A stretch of DNA of 64,000 nucleotides, taken from positions 62,001 through 126,000 of the forward strand of contig NZ_AKJE01000076.1 of the NCBI RefSeq assembly GCF_000282495.1, read 5' to 3'. Positions 60,521-64,000 of this stretch are shown piece by piece (within the stretch, counting starts at the first letter, position 1; the number at the start of each line of letters is the position of its first letter). Position numbers and translations under genes: made by a program. Origin of the DNA: Pseudomonas sp. GM79 (GTDB taxonomy: Bacteria; Pseudomonadota; Gammaproteobacteria; Pseudomonadales; Pseudomonadaceae). The notes beneath the pieces are model-generated. The model worked only from the letters and a program-made list of their open reading frames with translations, was not told where the DNA came from and did not search any database.

Positions 60521-63191
60521 AATCAGTCGCGCCGCGTTGTTCGGCAAACTCAACAGCGTGGCCTACAAAGCCATCGAAGCCGCCACCGTGTTCTGCAAGT
60601 TGCGCGGTAACCCTTATGTGGAACTGGCCCACTGGTTTCATCAGTTGCTGCAATTGCAGGACTCGGACCTGCACCGCCTCATCCGCCAGTTCAATATCGA
60701 GCCGGCGCGCCTGGCCCGGGACCTGACCGACGCCCTGGACCGTTTGCCACGGGGCTCGACTTCAATCACTGACTTGTCCTCCCATGTGGAAGAAGCCGTG
60801 GAGCGTGGCTGGGTCTATGGCAGCCTGATGTTCGGCGAAAGCCAGGTGCGTACCGGTTACCTGGTGCTGGGCATCCTCAAGACGCCGAGCCTGCGCCATG
60901 GGCTACTGGGGCTGTCGGCAGAGTTTGACAAGATCAAGGCCGAGGCCCTGAGCGAGCGTTTTGATGAATACGTCGGTGACTCGCCGGAAAATGCGCTCAG
61001 CGCCAGCGATGGTTTCAACGCCGGTAGCGTGCCCGGTGAAGCCAGCGGCGCCATGGCCCCCAGCGCCATGGGCAAGCAGGAAGCGCTCAAGCGCTTTACC
61101 GTCGACCTCACCGAGCAGGCTCGCAGCGGCAAGCTTGATCCGATTGTCGGGCGTGACGAAGAAATCCGCCAACTGGTGGACATCCTCATGCGCCGTCGGC
61201 AGAACAACCCGATTCTGACCGGTGAAGCCGGCGTCGGTAAAACCGCCGTGGTCGAAGGCTTTGCCCTGCGCATCGTCGCCGGTGACGTGCCGCCGGCGCT
61301 CAAGGATGTGGAATTGCGCAGCCTCGACGTTGGCCTGTTGCAGGCCGGCGCAAGCATGAAAGGTGAATTCGAACAGCGCCTGCGCCAGGTCATTGAAGAC
61401 GTCCAGGCCTCGCCAAAACCGATCATCCTGTTTATCGACGAAGCCCACACGCTGGTCGGTGCCGGTGGTGCCGCCGGCACCGGGGACGCAGCCAACCTGC
61501 TCAAACCCGCCTTGGCCCGAGGCACCCTGCGCACCGTGGCGGCCACGACCTGGGCCGAGTACAAGAAGCACATCGAAAAAGACCCGGCCCTGACCCGTCG
61601 CTTCCAGGTGGTGCAAGTCGCCGAGCCGTCCGAAGACAAGGCGTTGCTGATGATGCGCGGCGTGGCCTCGACCATGGAGAAACACCATAAGGTGCAGATC
61701 CTTGACGAAGCCCTGGAAGCCTCGGTCAAGCTGTCCCATCGCTACATCCCGGCGCGCCAGTTGCCGGACAAATCCGTGAGCCTGCTGGACACCGCTTGCG
61801 CCCGGGTCGCCATCAGCCTGCACGCCGTGCCGGCCGAAGTGGACGACAGCCGTCGTCGCATCGAGGCGCTGGAAACCGAACTGCAAATCATCGCCCGCGA
61901 GCACGCCATCGGCATCGTCATCGGCGCCCGCCAGAGCAACAGCGAAAACCTGCTGGCCGCCGAGCGCGAACGCCTGGCCGAACTCGAAAGCCGCTGGGCC
62001 GAAGAGAAAACCCTGGTGGACGAATTGCTCGCCACCCGCGCCACCCTGCGCGAAAGCGTCGGCGTGGTAGACCGCGACGTTGGCACTGAAGACAGCCACG
62101 TCCTGCGCGAGAAACTGGTGGACCTGCAACAGCGCCTCAGCGCCCTGCAAGGCGAAACCCCGCTGATTCTGCCGACGGTCGATTACCAGGCCGCGGCCTC
62201 GGTGGTCGCCGACTGGACGGGTATTCCGGTGGGTCGCATGGCCCGTAACGAACTGGAAACCGTGCTCAACCTCGACCAGCACCTGAAGAAACGCATCATC
62301 GGCCAGGACCATGCCCTGCAGATGATCGCCAAACGCATCCAGACCTCCCGCGCCGGCCTCGACAACCCGAGCAAGCCGATTGGCGTGTTCATGCTCGCCG
62401 GCACCTCCGGCGTGGGCAAGACCGAAACCGCCCTGGCGCTGGCCGAAGCCATGTATGGCGGCGAGCAGAACGTCATCACCATCAACATGAGTGAATTCCA
62501 GGAAGCCCACACCGTGTCCACCCTCAAGGGCGCGCCACCGGGCTACGTTGGTTATGGCGAAGGCGGCGTGCTGACCGAAGCCGTGCGGCGCAAACCCTAC
62601 AGTGTGGTGCTGCTGGACGAGGTGGAAAAAGCCCATCCGGACGTGCACGAGATCTTCTTCCAGGTCTTCGACAAAGGCGTGATGGAGGACGGCGAAGGCC
62701 GGGTGATCGACTTCAAGAACACCTTGATCCTGCTGACCACCAACGCTGGCACCGAGTTGATTGCCCAGGTCTGCAAAGACCCGCAAAACGTGCCCGAGCC
62801 CGAAGAGATCGCCAAGGCCCTGCGCCAGCCGCTGCTGGAGATTTTCCCGCCGGCATTGCTGGGCCGCTTGGTGACCATTCCGTACTACCCGCTCAGCGAC
62901 GAGATGCTCAAGGCCATTACCCGCCTGCAACTCAACCGCATCAAGAAGCGTGTGGAGAACACCCACAAAGTGGCCTTCGATTACGACGACGCGGTGATCG
63001 ACCTGATCGTCTCCCGCTGCACCGAAACCGAAAGCGGTGGGCGGATGATCGACACCATCCTGACCAACAGTCTGTTGCCGGACATGAGCCGCGAGTTCCT
63101 CACCCGCATGCTCGAAGGCAAAGCGCTGGCAGGCGTGCGGATCAGCGCCCGGGATAACGAATTGCACTACGACTTCAGCGACGCGGCCTGA
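60513..63191 (+). CDS. clpV: ClpV1-type sheath-recycling ATPase of locus B
   Basis: 892 residues. Clp-N domain (1-155: SRAALFGKLNSVAYKAIEAA), AAA1 with Walker A GEAGVGKTA and Walker B ILFIDEAHT, a coiled middle domain (about 410-540), AAA2 with Walker A GTSGVGKTE and Walker B VVLLDEVEKAHPD. Disassembles contracted sheath. A REP doublet separates it from vgrG downstream. Confidence 0.96.
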   Translation: MGEISRAALFGKLNSVAYKAIEAATVFCKLRGNPYVELAHWFHQLLQLQDSDLHRLIRQFNIEPARLARDLTDALDRLPRGSTSITDLSSHVEEAVERGWVYGSLMFGESQVRTGYLVLGILKTPSLRHGLLGLSAEFDKIKAEALSERFDEYVGDSPENALSASDGFNAGSVPGEASGAMAPSAMGKQEALKRFTVDLTEQARSGKLDPIVGRDEEIRQLVDILMRRRQNNPILTGEAGVGKTAVVEGFALRIVAGDVPPALKDVELRSLDVGLLQAGASMKGEFEQRLRQVIEDVQASPKPIILFIDEAHTLVGAGGAAGTGDAANLLKPALARGTLRTVAATTWAEYKKHIEKDPALTRRFQVVQVAEPSEDKALLMMRGVASTMEKHHKVQILDEALEASVKLSHRYIPARQLPDKSVSLLDTACARVAISLHAVPAEVDDSRRRIEALETELQIIAREHAIGIVIGARQSNSENLLAAERERLAELESRWAEEKTLVDELLATRATLRESVGVVDRDVGTEDSHVLREKLVDLQQRLSALQGETPLILPTVDYQAAASVVADWTGIPVGRMARNELETVLNLDQHLKKRIIGQDHALQMIAKRIQTSRAGLDNPSKPIGVFMLAGTSGVGKTETALALAEAMYGGEQNVITINMSEFQEAHTVSTLKGAPPGYVGYGEGGVLTEAVRRKPYSVVLLDEVEKAHPDVHEIFFQVFDKGVMEDGEGRVIDFKNTLILLTTNAGTELIAQVCKDPQNVPEPEEIAKALRQPLLEIFPPALLGRLVTIPYYPLSDEMLKAITRLQLNRIKKRVENTHKVAFDYDDAVIDLIVSRCTETESGGRMIDTILTNSLLPDMSREFLTRMLEGKALAGVRISARDNELHYDFSDAA

Positions 63192-63211
63192 CCGGCCTGG
63201 AACACGGTCAA

Positions 63212-63301
63212 TGTGGGAGCGGGCTTGCTCGCGAAGGGGCCATGACATCCAGCATCAATGTTGAATGTCAGTCCGCCTTCGCGAGCAAGCCCGCTCCCAC
63301 A
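63212..63301. repeat. REP doublet (REPIN) between clpV and vgrG
   Basis: Arms TGTGGGAGCGGGCTTGCTCG (63212-63231, continuing to 63235) and the exact complement at 63278-63301. The 42-base spacer contains GACATCC/GAATGTC pairing. The arms are identical to those at 54955-55044; the spacer differs, so it is not a simple recent copy. Confidence 0.88.
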
Positions 63302-63362
63302 CTTGATCCGGTTCCGGCAGGGAGAAAGCGGCGCGGCGATTACAACGTTTACGGGATAACTG

Positions 63363-64000
63363 ATGCTATTCAAGCAACTCTCACGCCTGGCAAAAATCAC
63401 CAGCCCCCTGGGGCCGGATGTGCTGTTGCTCAAGGACATGGGCGGCGGCGAAGAGTTGGGGCGGCTGTTCAACTATGAGCTGCAACTGCATTCGCTGGAC
63501 AATGCCATCGACCTCAACCAGTTGCTGGGCAAACCCATGTGCCTGAGCCTGCAACTGGACGGCGGTGGCCAGCGCTATTTCCATGGCATCGTTGCTCGTT
63601 GCAGCCAGAACGTCGACCAGGGCCAGTTCGCCAGCTACCAGGCCACGCTACGGCCTTGGCTTTGGCTGCTGACCCGCACCTCCGATTGCCGGATTTTCCA
63701 GAACCTGACCATCCCGCAGATCATCAAGCAGGTGTTTCGCGACCTGGGTTTTTCCGATTTCGAAGATGCCCTGAGCCGGCCCTATCGCGAGTGGGAATAC
63801 TGCGTGCAGTATCGCGAAACCAGCTTTGATTTCGTTAGCCGCCTGATGGAGCAGGAAGGGATCTACTACTTCTTCCGCCATGAACAGGGTCGTCATGTGC
63901 TGGTGTTGGCCGATGCCTATGGCGCCCACACCAGCGTGCCCGGCTACGCTTCGGTGCCCTACTACCCCAAGAATGAACAGCAGCGCGAACGCGATCACAT
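63363..64000 (+). CDS. vgrG: VgrG spike protein of locus B (partial, runs off the window)
   Basis: 212 codons are visible. The N-terminus (MLFKQLSRLAKITSPLGPDV, then LLLKDMGGGEELGRLFNYEL) and EYCVQYRETSFDFVSRLMEQEGIYYFF mark VgrG of the H1 type; it is unlike the two other VgrG proteins in its first 30 residues. It is the last gene of the tssA-clpV operon, as vgrG1 is in P. aeruginosa. Any C-terminal extension cannot be judged. Confidence 0.93.
   Translation, partial: MLFKQLSRLAKITSPLGPDVLLLKDMGGGEELGRLFNYELQLHSLDNAIDLNQLLGKPMCLSLQLDGGGQRYFHGIVARCSQNVDQGQFASYQATLRPWLWLLTRTSDCRIFQNLTIPQIIKQVFRDLGFSDFEDALSRPYREWEYCVQYRETSFDFVSRLMEQEGIYYFFRHEQGRHVLVLADAYGAHTSVPGYASVPYYPKNEQQRERDH

Noticed and set aside
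60903..63248. 781-codon open frame on the minus strand opposite clpV
   Set aside because: Shadow of clpV; the clpV reading shows Walker motifs on the plus strand.
1..64000. tRNA, rRNA, CRISPR arrays, insertion sequences, integrase genes
   Set aside because: None seen: no transposase or integrase frames, no regularly spaced repeats, and no tRNA-like cloverleaf noticed by eye.

Overview
The window is GC-rich chromosomal DNA of a fluorescent-type Pseudomonas. The evidence is gene content and order matching Pseudomonas HSI loci, Pseudomonas-style REP doublets (13055-13188, 54955-55044, 63212-63301) and codon use. It carries two complete type VI secretion system (T6SS) loci of different subtypes side by side, an orphan-style vgrG/lipase module between them, and at least four effector/immunity sets.

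Locus A (about 1-27330, all on the minus strand) reads tssA-tssB-tssC-tssE, then an inserted PAAR/effector/immunity/membrane-protein island, then tssF-tssG-clpV-sfa (sigma-54 activator), a small lipoprotein, fha-tssJ-tssK-tssL-tssM-stp-stk-vgrG, a periplasmic Sel1-like protein and an NlpC/P60-like hydrolase cut by the window edge. This is the P. aeruginosa HSI-II order (hsiA2 to stk1). No hcp lies in the locus.

Middle module (28057-34050, plus strand): vgrG, a DUF4123 adaptor, a lipoprotein that is the likely immunity protein, and a GHSLG lipase effector, joined by ATGA overlaps. The 726-bp gap separating it from tssA of locus A holds a perfect 23-bp palindrome and two smaller ones.

Locus B (34181 to the right edge) has HSI-I (H1-T6SS) architecture. 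A minus-strand operon runs fha-tssJ-tssK-tssL(OmpA)-tssM-tagF-pppA-ppkA-tagT-tagS-tagR-tagQ. A divergent plus-strand operon runs tssA-tssB-tssC-hcp, then an amidase effector with two related immunity genes, then tssE-tssF-tssG-clpV-vgrG (partial). tagJ, which sits between hcp and tssE in P. aeruginosa, is absent; the effector/immunity set occupies that place. This segment carries clear scars of a tandem duplication: a second copy of the effector upstream region, a 5' fragment of tssE, and a solitary second immunity gene whose effector copy has been deleted.

How the parts work together: TssJLM form the envelope complex, TssEFGK the baseplate, TssBC the contractile sheath (recycled by ClpV), Hcp the tube, and VgrG/PAAR the spike that carries effectors. 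Each locus has its own Ser/Thr kinase, PP2C phosphatase and FHA protein. Locus B adds the TagQRST envelope sensor and TagF, as in the threonine phosphorylation pathway of H1-T6SS. Locus A has its own sigma-54 activator.
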